In this document: in pieces, positions 1-6,722 of the stretch
How the letters are laid out: each line of letters starts with the position of its first letter
Numbering within the stretch: position 1 is the first letter of the stretch
NCBI GenBank assembly: GCA_002343455.1
Contig: DDSR01000363.1
Coordinates: forward strand, 223 to 12,540
Length of the DNA stretch: 12,318 nt
Reading direction: 5' to 3'
Source of the DNA: Deltaproteobacteria bacterium UBA2385
GTDB lineage: Bacteria > Myxococcota_A > UBA796 > UBA2385
Notes under the pieces: model-generated
The model's database searches: none
The model's input: the letters and a program-made list of their open reading frames with translations, nothing else
Told to the model about the DNA's origin: nothing
Made by a program: the position numbers and the translations under genes

Positions 1-2
1 GG

Positions 3-812
3 AGCTTCACGGCGGGGACGAGCGCCCCCGAACAGGTCCCCTGGGCCGTCGACGCCGTGCCCACGCCGGTGCGCCTCTCTCATGGCCTCTGGGTCCGCAG
101 CACCGAGGTCAGCCAGGGCGAGTACCGGGCCCTCCTCGCCGAGGCGCCGGTGGCCACCCGCACGGAGCGCCTCCCCGACGGCCGCGAGGTGCCCTGCGCC
201 AGCTGGGAGGGCCACGACCTGGTCGACGACGCCCTGCCCGTCGCCTGCGTGAGCTGGTGGGACGCGGTTCGCTTCGCCAACCTGAGCTCCGTCGCCGACG
301 GCCTCCGGCCCAGCTACCACCTCCAGCTCCGCGAGGACGGCAGCCTCTCGGTGCGCTGGGATCGCGACGCGGACGGATGGCGGCTGCCCACCGAGGCCGA
401 GTGGGAGTGGGCGGCCCGTGGCGCCGGCGAGGCCCAGGCATGGGCAGGCGCCGAGGCCCGGGAGACCATCTGTTCACACGCAAACGTCCGGGATCGGTCC
501 GCCCCCGAGGCCTGGGGCAACGAGGTCGGATGCGCCGATGGCGTGGCCGTGCTGGGGCCCGTGGGCTCGCTGGAGCCCAACGCCCTCGGACTGTACGACA
601 TGATCGGCAACGTCAGCGAGTGGACCTGGGACGTCTACGCAGACCGCCCCGACGGGGAGCAGATCGACCCCAGCGGCGCCGAGGCGGGTCCTCACCGCGT
701 CTTTCGGGGCGGAGGCTGGAACCAGGTCGCCCGGCCCGTCGCCGCACGCTACGCCGATCGCCCCAGCGGCGCAGGCCTCAACCTTGGCTTCCGGCTGGTT
801 CGCAGCCGCTGA
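3..812 (+). CDS. FGE-sulfatase (SUMF1-type) domain protein, 5' end cut off by window
   Basis: The frame is open from the first bases of the window with no stop, so the gene begins upstream. The in-frame GTG at 57 is probably internal, because the residues before it (SFTAGTSAPEQV) resemble the F-x-M-G-S opening of the FGE-sulfatase fold. Family marks in order are EVSQGEYRALL, CVSWWDAVRFAN, WRLPTEAEWEWAARG, GLYDMIGNVSEWTWD, FRGGGWN and a closing GFRLVRSR. True formylglycine-generating enzymes carry two catalytic cysteines just after the RGGS segment; here that segment (RGGGWNQVARPVAARYA) has none, so sulfatase activation is unlikely. Such domains are also used as binding or scaffold modules, often near signalling proteins, and an FHA gene is next door. 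The gene ends inside the convergent FHA gene (35-base overlap). The fold is secure; the role is unknown. Confidence 0.9.
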   Translation, partial: SFTAGTSAPEQVPWAVDAVPTPVRLSHGLWVRSTEVSQGEYRALLAEAPVATRTERLPDGREVPCASWEGHDLVDDALPVACVSWWDAVRFANLSSVADGLRPSYHLQLREDGSLSVRWDRDADGWRLPTEAEWEWAARGAGEAQAWAGAEARETICSHANVRDRSAPEAWGNEVGCADGVAVLGPVGSLEPNALGLYDMIGNVSEWTWDVYADRPDGEQIDPSGAEAGPHRVFRGGGWNQVARPVAARYADRPSGAGLNLGFRLVRSR

Positions 813-1518
813 GCCCGGGCTCGGCGGCGGCGATCTCGAACTGATCCCCCGGGGCGAGCTCCAGGCTCACCTCTCCCTGCTTCATCCCGATCCACCGCCC
901 CGGCCGCACCTCGTCGAGCTGCGCCCGCAAGGTGGCCAGGACCTGGTCGAAGCGGTTGCGAAAGCGACGCTCGTCGATCGGCGTCCACGCGTCCGAGCGC
1001 AGCGGGCCTCGGGCCGACCGCAGGGCGGCCTCGGGGGGCCACAAGGCGCCGGCGGCCGCCCCCCACGGGACCGGTCCCCCCGCCTGCCCCAGGAAGGTCA
1101 GCAGCTGGCCGGGGAGGCCCTCGATCGTCGCCCGCGGCGACGGCTCCTGCCTCCACAGCTCCACGCCCTCGGAGCAGGCCCGCAGCACCAGTGCCGCACG
1201 CCCGGCGGTCGCGGGGACCCCCGGCGCTTCACCGTCGTGGATGTCCAGCACCTCCAGGACCACCCCCGGGGCCAGCCCGATCCGGCTGCCCACCGAGACC
1301 GGCGCGGCGGCCTGGCGGAGGCCATCCACCACCACCCGGCCCCCGCGGGCCAGGACCACGAAGCGACCCTCGCGCCAGGACAGCTCGGCGTGTACCGTCG
1401 AGACCCGCGGATCGGAGACCCGGACCTCCGCCAGCCGGGCGCGCCCCAGGATGGCCTCGGTCTGCACGGTCACCGAGGAGCCATCGGGCAGCAGCAGGAC
1501 GAGGCGAGGTTCAGGCAT
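778..1518 (-). CDS. FHA-domain protein with C-terminal winged-helix-like region
   Basis: 246 residues from an ATG at 1518. Residues 1-92 form a forkhead-associated domain: ILGR (G25, R26) and RVSTVHAEL (S40, H43) are the conserved phosphothreonine-binding positions, followed by a DG turn and the usual closing strands. A linker of about 40 residues follows. Residues 136-230 (LLTFLGQAGGPVPWGAAAGALWP, then ERRFRNRFDQVLATLRAQL and a terminal beta hairpin) look like an OmpR/SARP-type winged helix that ends with a wing. The inferred role is a cytoplasmic regulator that couples a Ser/Thr-phosphorylated partner to DNA or to another protein. The FHA call is firm; the winged helix is read from pattern only. 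It is convergent with the FGE-domain gene and divergent from the beta-propeller gene, from which it is separated by 94 bases. No kinase gene is visible in the window. Confidence 0.85.
   Translation of the reverse strand: MPEPRLVLLLPDGSSVTVQTEAILGRARLAEVRVSDPRVSTVHAELSWREGRFVVLARGGRVVVDGLRQAAAPVSVGSRIGLAPGVVLEVLDIHDGEAPGVPATAGRAALVLRACSEGVELWRQEPSPRATIEGLPGQLLTFLGQAGGPVPWGAAAGALWPPEAALRSARGPLRSDAWTPIDERRFRNRFDQVLATLRAQLDEVRPGRWIGMKQGEVSLELAPGDQFEIAAAEPGLSGCEPAGSQG
806..827. repeat. Palindrome at the convergent gene ends
   Basis: GAGCCCGGGCTC (811-822) is a perfect 12-bp palindrome. It is extended by CCGC/GCGG across one T-G mismatch, and it starts one base before the end of the FGE-domain gene's stop codon. 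It lies inside the last codons of the convergent FHA gene. There is no T-tract on either strand, so it is at best a weak bidirectional terminator or an mRNA 3'-end stem. In a GC-rich genome it could also be chance. Confidence 0.25.
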
Positions 1519-1548
1519 CGCGCCAGCCTACCCGCCTCAGAAGACATC

Positions 1549-1559
1549 AGAAAGGAGGT
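1549..1559 (+). promoter_or_regulatory. Perfect anti-Shine-Dalgarno complement without a start codon
   Basis: AGAAAGGAGGT is complementary to 11 bases of the conserved 16S rRNA 3' tail. No ATG, GTG or TTG lies within 15 bases downstream on the plus strand. The next credible start is the ATG at 1613, about 53 bases away, which has its own GGAG at 1604-1607. It may be a ribosome standby site in the leader of the beta-propeller mRNA, the remnant of a lost leader ORF, or chance. Confidence 0.4.
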
Positions 1560-1612
1560 CGAGCCCAGGTCGTTATCTGGCCGACCTTCGCCCCACACCC
1601 GTCGGAGTCCCC

Positions 1613-2866
1613 ATGGTCCCGCTGCTCGCCCCTGCCCTCGGTCTGCTCTTGACCCTCTGCACCCCGGCCCAGGCAAAGAACAAGGTCCGGCACAGCACCG
1701 TGGAGGCACCGACCTGGGCGGTGGCCTCCGTCGCCGTCGACATCGGCACGGTCACCGCGATGAAGGCCAGCGAAGGCGGGCTCATCCTGGCCGGTCAACG
1801 CGGGATCGCCGCGGTCTCGGCCGACGGATCCGTACAGTGGACCACCCCCCTGCCCGAGGCGATGGTCCGCAACATCAGCACCTCCCCCGACGGCGTCGCC
1901 TTCACCGCCTGGACCCTGGCCGGCGTCACCGACAAGGCCAAGGGGCTCAACCTCTGGGCGGCGGGCCAGCTCCTCGACACCTTCCGGATCGAGGGGGCCT
2001 CGGTCGGCATGCTCGGCAGCGACGGCAGCCTGCAGTGGCAGGTGGAGGCCGCCGACCAGCACTCCCTGGCTCCGCCCGCCCTGACCGGCGACATCGTCGC
2101 CGTCAACTCCGGCGAGCACCTCACGGTCTACGCCCGCGCCAGCGGCGCCGTCATCGCCAACACCCCGATGCCTGGCGCGGGCCAGCACGGAGGCAGCCTG
2201 GGTGGGGTGATGGACCACGCGACCCGAGGCGAGGTCGTGCCCGTCGGCCAGGAGCTCTTCACCAGCTTCTTCAGCCACCTCGTCAAGTTCGACCACCAGG
2301 GCAACCTGGTCGACAAGGAGTTCATGGCCGGGCTGACGCCCTACTCCAACATCACCTGCGGGCCGGTCCTGATCGACGAGCTGGTGGTCTTCGGGACGAC
2401 CGGCGACCAGAACGTCAAGAGCGGCTACTTCGCGATGAAGCCGGACATGAAGAACAAGTGGAAGACCTGGTCGCCAGATGAACAGTCCGGCTGCGGCGAC
2501 ATGGTGCTGGAGGGCGACATGGTCTACGCCTCCTCCAACTTCTGGGTCGTCGCCTTCGACTCCAAGGGAAAGATCGCCTGGGAGTCGGTCAACAAGAAGG
2601 GCGGCCTCTACCCCAGCGCCAACCGCGGCCTGCGGTACATCGGCAACTTCGCCACCCGCAAGACCTACGGCGACCTGCTCGCGGTCGGTGGCGGACGGGT
2701 CTTCGTGGCCACCAAGAACGGCCACGACGTCATCACCGTCCTCGACGCCGACAGCGGCGCCTACATCAAGACCCTCGACGTCAACGAGACCCTGGTGTCG
2801 ATGGCGGTGGTCGGCGACACGCTGGCCGTGGCGACCTCGGAGGGGCTGCGCTTGAAGAGCCTGTAG
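1613..2866 (+). CDS. Secreted PQQ-type beta-propeller protein
   Basis: 417 residues from ATG 1613, which has GGAG five bases upstream. The frame is open for hundreds of bases before this point, but the ATG is fixed by a clear signal peptide (MVPLLAPALGLLLTLCTPAQA, cleavage after AQA at residue 21). The mature part is a run of beta-propeller blades with recurring units of the PQQ/pyrrolo-quinoline-like type: SADGSVQWTTPL, GSDGSLQWQVE, YARASGAVIANTPM, FDHQGNLVDKEF, FDSKGKIAWESV and LDADSGAYIKTLDV. No catalytic quinoprotein dehydrogenase motifs are seen, so a periplasmic or surface scaffold or sensor role is more likely than enzyme activity. Two cysteines (NITCGP and SGCGDM) could form a disulfide. 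The gene is monocistronic, divergent from the FHA gene and tail to tail with the next gene (15-base gap). No specific function is recognised. Confidence 0.88.
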   Translation: MVPLLAPALGLLLTLCTPAQAKNKVRHSTVEAPTWAVASVAVDIGTVTAMKASEGGLILAGQRGIAAVSADGSVQWTTPLPEAMVRNISTSPDGVAFTAWTLAGVTDKAKGLNLWAAGQLLDTFRIEGASVGMLGSDGSLQWQVEAADQHSLAPPALTGDIVAVNSGEHLTVYARASGAVIANTPMPGAGQHGGSLGGVMDHATRGEVVPVGQELFTSFFSHLVKFDHQGNLVDKEFMAGLTPYSNITCGPVLIDELVVFGTTGDQNVKSGYFAMKPDMKNKWKTWSPDEQSGCGDMVLEGDMVYASSNFWVVAFDSKGKIAWESVNKKGGLYPSANRGLRYIGNFATRKTYGDLLAVGGGRVFVATKNGHDVITVLDADSGAYIKTLDVNETLVSMAVVGDTLAVATSEGLRLKSL

Positions 2867-2881
2867 GGAGGCTCCGCCGGG

Positions 2882-3451
2882 TCAGAACCCCATCCCCGCC
2901 GTCAGGCTGGTGAAGGGCACGACCGGGCCGCCCTGGCCGATCACCTCGGGCGCGCCGGGGATCCAAGCGGCGCCAGCGTTCAGGTCCATCACCACGAAGG
3001 TCCGCTCGTGGACCCACCAGCGCCCCTGCGCCGAGAGGGAGAGCTCGCCCCCGGCAGCCTCGATGGCCCCGTCCTCGGCCTCCCCGAAGCGCAGCCCGGC
3101 GGCGTCGGCCGTGCTCTGGATCTCGGTCATGCCCGAGCCGACCACCAGGGCGCCCTGGAGCTCCTCCCGGTCCAGGCGCAGCGCCTCCAGCCGGGCGCGC
3201 AGGTGCATGATGCCGGGCACCTCGTCGTTGTGGAAGGTCCCGCCCCCGTTCCCGCAGGCCTCGAAGCCCAGCCGGGCGAGGGGATTGACCTGGGCGCAGA
3301 TCGTCGGCCGCGGCACGGGCGAGGCGCTGGCCCCCAGATCCGCGCCGACGCGCAGCTCCAGCACCGAGTGGCCGAGGAAGGGCCGGGGGAGCACGGAGCG
3401 AGAGGCGGTCTGCTGGGCGAGCGCCACGGGGAGGAGGAGGAGGAGGAGCAC
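2882..3451 (-). CDS. Small exported protein, possibly a beta-barrel
   Basis: 189 residues from a GTG at 3451. A stop lies in frame only 10 bases further upstream, and no other start codon is available, so this start is forced if the gene is real. The leader is MLLLLLLPVALAQ, hydrophobic with no charged n-region and cleavage probably after ALA. The mature chain of about 175 residues has alternating polar and hydrophobic strands (VLELRVGADLG, GELSLSAQGRWWV, FVVMDLNAGAAWI) and ends SLTAGMGF, a terminal aromatic as in outer-membrane beta-barrels. Two cysteines (TICAQ, EACGNG) could pair. No family is recognised; a small 8-strand barrel is an inference. Translation is tail to tail with the beta-propeller gene and divergent from the mtfA-type gene. 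Confidence 0.7.
   Translation of the reverse strand: MLLLLLLPVALAQQTASRSVLPRPFLGHSVLELRVGADLGASASPVPRPTICAQVNPLARLGFEACGNGGGTFHNDEVPGIMHLRARLEALRLDREELQGALVVGSGMTEIQSTADAAGLRFGEAEDGAIEAAGGELSLSAQGRWWVHERTFVVMDLNAGAAWIPGAPEVIGQGGPVVPFTSLTAGMGF
3431..3448. repeat. (GAG)6 triplet run coding the leucine core of a signal peptide
   Basis: Six perfect GAG triplets read as CTC leucine codons 2-7 on the minus strand, directly after the GTG start of the small exported protein. Gain or loss of whole triplets would change the length of the hydrophobic core without shifting frame. Confidence 0.6.
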
Positions 3452-3466
3452 GAGTGAGGCCTACCC

Positions 3467-3483
3467 CCGGTGGAATCCACCGG
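3467..3483. promoter_or_regulatory. 17-bp perfect palindrome between divergent genes, candidate operator
   Basis: CCGGTGGAATCCACCGG has 8-bp arms around a single central A. It is bracketed on both sides by CTACCC (3461-3466 and 3484-3489). It lies in the 45-base gap between the GTG start of the minus-strand exported protein (3451) and ATG 3497 of the peptidase gene. This is the expected place for a repressor that would control both directions. The symmetry is seen; the regulatory role is inferred. Confidence 0.45.
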
Positions 3484-3496
3484 CTACCCTCCCTCC

Positions 3497-4279
3497 ATGC
3501 CCTCCGCCCTGCTCGACGCCCTCTACGCCTGGCTGCCGGTGCTCGAGCCGCGGGCCCGTCGCCGCCGTCGAACCCTGGCCCTGCCCTTCCCCGCGGGCTG
3601 GGAGGAGATCCTCCAGGCCGAGGTGCCCTTCTGGTCCCGCCTGAGTGAGAGCCGCCGCGCCCGGGCCCGACCGATGATCCACGCCTTCGTCGCCGAGCAC
3701 CGCTGGGTCGGCGCCCACGGGCTGGAGGTCAGCGAGGAGATGCAGGTGGTCGTCGCGGCCTGCGCGGTCCGCCCGGTGCTCAACCTGGGCCTGGAGTACT
3801 ACGACCACCTCAGCGAGATCGTCCTCTACGCCCACGACCAGCTCACGGTGCCCGAGCACGGCCAGGGCGTGCTCGGCCTCGCCCACCAGCACGGCGTCAT
3901 CGTCCTCTCCTGGCCGGCGGTCCAGGAGGGCCTGCAGTCCCCGACCGACGGGCACGACACCGCCCTGCACGAGTTCGTTCACCTGCTGGACCTCGCCGAC
4001 GGCAGCTTCGACGGCGCCCCTCCCCTGCGCCGGGCCGAGGACGTCGGACCCTGGGCCCGGACCCTGGCGGCCCGCTTCGAGGCGATGCGCGAGGGCAGCC
4101 ACACGGTGCTACGAGACTACGCCGCCCACTCGCCCCCCGAGTTCTTCGCCGTCGCCAGCGAGCACTTCTTCGAGCGCCCCGCCGAGCTGCGGCGGGCCGC
4201 CCCCGATCTGTACGCCCAGCTCAAGCGCTTCTACGGCTGGGACCCCGGCCGCCGCGCCCCGACCAAGGTCCGCCGATGA
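3497..4279 (+). CDS. mtfA: MtfA-family zinc metallopeptidase
   Basis: 260 residues from ATG 3497; E. coli MtfA is about 265. A GTG at 3470 would add nine residues but would place a palindrome inside the coding region, so ATG 3497 is preferred, although its Shine-Dalgarno is poor. The zinc site is HEFVHLLD (H158, E159, H162), with E222 in AVASEHFFERP as the likely third ligand. Other family marks are VLNLGLEYYDHLSEIVLY, GVIVLSWPAVQEG and DYAAHSPPEFFAV. In E. coli the protein binds the repressor Mlc and has aminopeptidase activity. Here the partner is unknown, since no PTS or Mlc gene is nearby. There is no signal peptide, so it is expected in the cytoplasm. It is first in a three-gene operon, and its stop overlaps the next start by ATGA (4276-4279). 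The family call is firm. Confidence 0.92.
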   Translation: MPSALLDALYAWLPVLEPRARRRRRTLALPFPAGWEEILQAEVPFWSRLSESRRARARPMIHAFVAEHRWVGAHGLEVSEEMQVVVAACAVRPVLNLGLEYYDHLSEIVLYAHDQLTVPEHGQGVLGLAHQHGVIVLSWPAVQEGLQSPTDGHDTALHEFVHLLDLADGSFDGAPPLRRAEDVGPWARTLAARFEAMREGSHTVLRDYAAHSPPEFFAVASEHFFERPAELRRAAPDLYAQLKRFYGWDPGRRAPTKVRR

Positions 4280-5259
4280 CCCTCCTCCTCCTCTCCCTCC
4301 CCGCCTTCGCCGCTCCCGACGTGCGCTGGCTCTCCACCGACCGGGTGGCGATCGGCATCGCCGAGGACGGCTCACTCGGCAACCGCGAGGCGGACCTGGG
4401 CCTGCTCTTCGACCCGGACGGGCCCAAGGGTGCGATGCCGGTCGGCGGCGATGTGCTGGCGGTGGGGCGGGTCTTCGAGGTCTGGTCGCTCAGCGCCACC
4501 GTCGACGGCCAGCCCTGGACCCGGGTGCAGGCGGCGCCCGACGGGGACAGCGATCTGCGGATCGAGCCGGGGGCGATGGAGGCTGTGGAAGGCCTGGAGA
4601 GCTGGTCGGGCAGCGGCCAGGACGAGGCGGTCTCCGTCGACCTCTGGTACTCCCTGCCCTGGGGCCGGCCCCTGGTCTGGATGGTGCTGGACATCACCGC
4701 CCAGGTCGACCTGGGGGATCTGTCCGTGACCCGCGTCTTCGACCCCGACCTGGACGACTGGGCCACGGGCTCGACCCGCACACAGAACGAGGCGGGCGAG
4801 GGCTACGTCGTCGCCAGCGGGGCCTACGACGGGCGGGCCTGGGCGCTGGCGGCCCAAGATGGAGTGGGAGGCATCTGTAGCTGGTGCTCCAGCCCCGATG
4901 CCGTCCGCGAGGGCTCGACCGAGCGCGAAGGAGACGATCAGCTCGGGCTGACCGTGGCAGTGGGAGACCTCGCTGCGGGACAGACGGCGCGGGTGGTCTT
5001 CGCCTATGGCTTCGGGGCCGACGTGGACTCCGCGGTGACGGTGGCGCTGGAAGGAGCGGAAGAGGACCCCTTCGGCATGGAGTCCCTCGACGACGGGAGC
5101 ACCGACGATCCCGGTCCCGCTCCCGATCCCGAGGACCTCTTCGGCGAGGACCAGCCGAGCCCGGTCGAGAAGCCCGCAGTCTCTCGCGGCTGTGCCAGCC
5201 AGGCCGGTGGCTCCCTCCTCCTGGCCCTGCCCGGCCTGCTCCTCCGGAGGCGCCGATGA
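4276..5259 (+). CDS. Secreted protein with MYXO-CTERM-like C-terminal sorting tail
   Basis: 327 residues. The start overlaps the mtfA stop (ATGA) and has AAGG seven bases upstream. The leader is MTLLLLSLPAFA, cleaved before AAP or AP. The central part, to about residue 255, is beta-rich with many aromatic and acidic positions (PWGRPLVWMVLDITAQVDLG, GGICSWCSSPDA) and matches no family I can name. Residues around 258-300 form an acidic Asp/Glu/Pro linker. The last residues give C306 in SRGCAS, a short Leu-rich hydrophobic stretch, then RRRR at the very end. This Cys / hydrophobic / Arg-cluster order is the layout of MYXO-CTERM and related tripartite signals that are cleaved and anchored at the cell surface. 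The hydrophobic segment is rather short. An envelope location is likely; the function is unknown. Confidence 0.85.
   Translation: MTLLLLSLPAFAAPDVRWLSTDRVAIGIAEDGSLGNREADLGLLFDPDGPKGAMPVGGDVLAVGRVFEVWSLSATVDGQPWTRVQAAPDGDSDLRIEPGAMEAVEGLESWSGSGQDEAVSVDLWYSLPWGRPLVWMVLDITAQVDLGDLSVTRVFDPDLDDWATGSTRTQNEAGEGYVVASGAYDGRAWALAAQDGVGGICSWCSSPDAVREGSTEREGDDQLGLTVAVGDLAAGQTARVVFAYGFGADVDSAVTVALEGAEEDPFGMESLDDGSTDDPGPAPDPEDLFGEDQPSPVEKPAVSRGCASQAGGSLLLALPGLLLRRRR
5246..5250 (+). promoter_or_regulatory. Strong Shine-Dalgarno that fixes the lipoprotein start
   Basis: GGAGG lies five bases before ATG 5256. It selects this ATG over the much longer open frame that runs through the preceding gene. The site lies in the last Arg codons of the upstream gene and inside the small palindrome CCTCCGGAGG. 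Confidence 0.6.
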
Positions 5260-6722
5260 TCGCCCTGCTGCTGCTGGCCTGCCAGCCGACCGAGGTCGCT
5301 CCGTCCACGGAGACCGGTCCGATCCCCACCCCGATCCTGAGCTTGAACACCCAGGTCCTGGACCCCACACTCGACGGGGCCGAGCTGCGCGTCGAGGTGT
5401 CGCTCGCCGAGCCGGGCGACTGCGACTTCGAGCTCGTGCTGTACCGGGGCGATCAGCTCCTGGCCGAGGGCTCCGGCACCCCGTGGACCTGGGACGGGCG
5501 GCTCCCCGACGGCAGCCCCGCCCCGGTCGGCACCCTCAGCCTGTACGTCCACGCCGAGTGCGACGACGGCAGCCGCGCGACCTCGGTGCAGGAGCTCGCC
5601 ATCGTCCGCCTCGCCCCCGCGTCGGTGGACATCGGCGCGCGCGACCCCGGCCAGGAGCAGGTCCTGGCCTTTCACAAGGCCGATCTCTGGACCGCCGGTG
5701 TGCAGCCGATCGAGGGGCCAGAGTACCTCTGGGCGGGGCTGCAGATCGACCCCGGCGCCGCCATCCTGGAGCCCTGGACCGACCCCGACATCCCTCCCGC
5801 CGAGGGCGAGAGCGCGAACCTGCCCGCCGGGCTGGTGGCCGGTGCGATCCCCGTGGCCGACTGGGTCGCCGCCAGTGAGGCTTTCGGCGGCCCGACCCAG
5901 GGGGAGGACGTGCAGATCGAGCTGCTCACCCCATCGACGGGCCCCTGGACAGAGGGAAGGGCCGAGCTCGACGCGCTGCCCCCCACGCTCGGTCGCGGCG
6001 AGCTGGAGATCGAGTGGAGCTGGGCCGCCTGCCTGGGTCAGGGCTGCGAGCCGGTCGCCGTGCCCGGCAGCCGCACCACCCGCCACCCCGTCTACCGACT
6101 GTTCGGACCCTCGACCCTGCGCGTCGGCGAGGAGGAGGGCCAGGGCGACGGCACCCCCTGGATCGGCGCCCTGGCCGACAGCGCCGAGGTCCTCGAGGGG
6201 CTCGCGGCAGACGACGCCGCCGCCACCATGGACGCGCTGCGGGAGCGGGTCCACCTCGACCCCTGGCTGGTATACGACCCCTCCGACCGCAGCTATAGCG
6301 ACTACGAGGGCGAATACATCTACTGGTCCAGCATCGAGAGCAACCTCTCCGCCTGGCTCGACCGCCGCAAGGGCCTCAGCCTCTACTGCCACTCGGTGAG
6401 CTGCCTGCTCTCTGTCCTCGGCAACCACTGGGGCATCCCCGCCGAACAGATCGTCCTGGGGGTCGGCTTCCAGACGAACCTCACCCGCGCCGCCGGCACC
6501 GAGGACTGGCTGCGCTGGTCCTTCAACAGCCACAGCGTCGCCACGCTGGACGATCACGCCCTGGTCTGGGACGGCTCGGTCGACCTGGACGGGGACTCCG
6601 ACCCCGCCAACCAGCCGGTGAAGGCGCTCTCCCCGGCCAGCATGCCGCTGGAGGACTACCTCCGGGCCTTGAGCCCCGACGAGATCGGCATCGTCAACTC
6701 CGGGCGCTGCTTCTACCGCTGA
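5256..6722 (+). CDS. Lipoprotein with FlgD-Ig-like and transglutaminase-like domains
   Basis: 488 residues. ATG 5256 overlaps the preceding stop (ATGA) and has a strong GGAGG. MIALLLLACQP is a lipoprotein signal with Cys9 as the lipidated residue. Residues about 27-118 resemble a FlgD-Ig/gliding-type Ig domain (WDGRLPDGSPAPVGTLSLYV). The C-terminal part has GLSLYCHSVSCLLSVLG followed by GIPAEQIVLGVG. C378 lies 15 residues before GIPA, as in transglutaminase-like cysteine proteases, with H426 (FNSHSV) and D439 or D443 (VWDGSVDLD) as candidate partners. H434 is an alternative. The inferred role is an envelope-anchored peptidase, amidase or crosslinking enzyme, perhaps acting on the secreted product of the gene before it. 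The domain call rests on motif spacing only. The last 10 bases overlap the convergent nosL. Confidence 0.85.
   Translation: MIALLLLACQPTEVAPSTETGPIPTPILSLNTQVLDPTLDGAELRVEVSLAEPGDCDFELVLYRGDQLLAEGSGTPWTWDGRLPDGSPAPVGTLSLYVHAECDDGSRATSVQELAIVRLAPASVDIGARDPGQEQVLAFHKADLWTAGVQPIEGPEYLWAGLQIDPGAAILEPWTDPDIPPAEGESANLPAGLVAGAIPVADWVAASEAFGGPTQGEDVQIELLTPSTGPWTEGRAELDALPPTLGRGELEIEWSWAACLGQGCEPVAVPGSRTTRHPVYRLFGPSTLRVGEEEGQGDGTPWIGALADSAEVLEGLAADDAAATMDALRERVHLDPWLVYDPSDRSYSDYEGEYIYWSSIESNLSAWLDRRKGLSLYCHSVSCLLSVLGNHWGIPAEQIVLGVGFQTNLTRAAGTEDWLRWSFNSHSVATLDDHALVWDGSVDLDGDSDPANQPVKALSPASMPLEDYLRALSPDEIGIVNSGRCFYR

Noticed and set aside
784..2481. Long plus-strand open frame of 565 codons
   Set aside because: Shadow in GC-rich DNA: it lies antisense to the FHA gene and out of frame with the beta-propeller gene, with Pro/Arg/Gly/His-rich low-complexity product and no motif.
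2879..2890. GGGT-CAGA-ACCC mini-hairpin between convergent genes
   Set aside because: Only four base pairs and no T-tract; too weak to call a terminator.
3470..3496. GTG start for the mtfA-type gene
   Set aside because: It would add nine residues with no family match and would put the intergenic palindrome in coding sequence; ATG 3497 fits the family length better, though GTG 3470 cannot be fully excluded.
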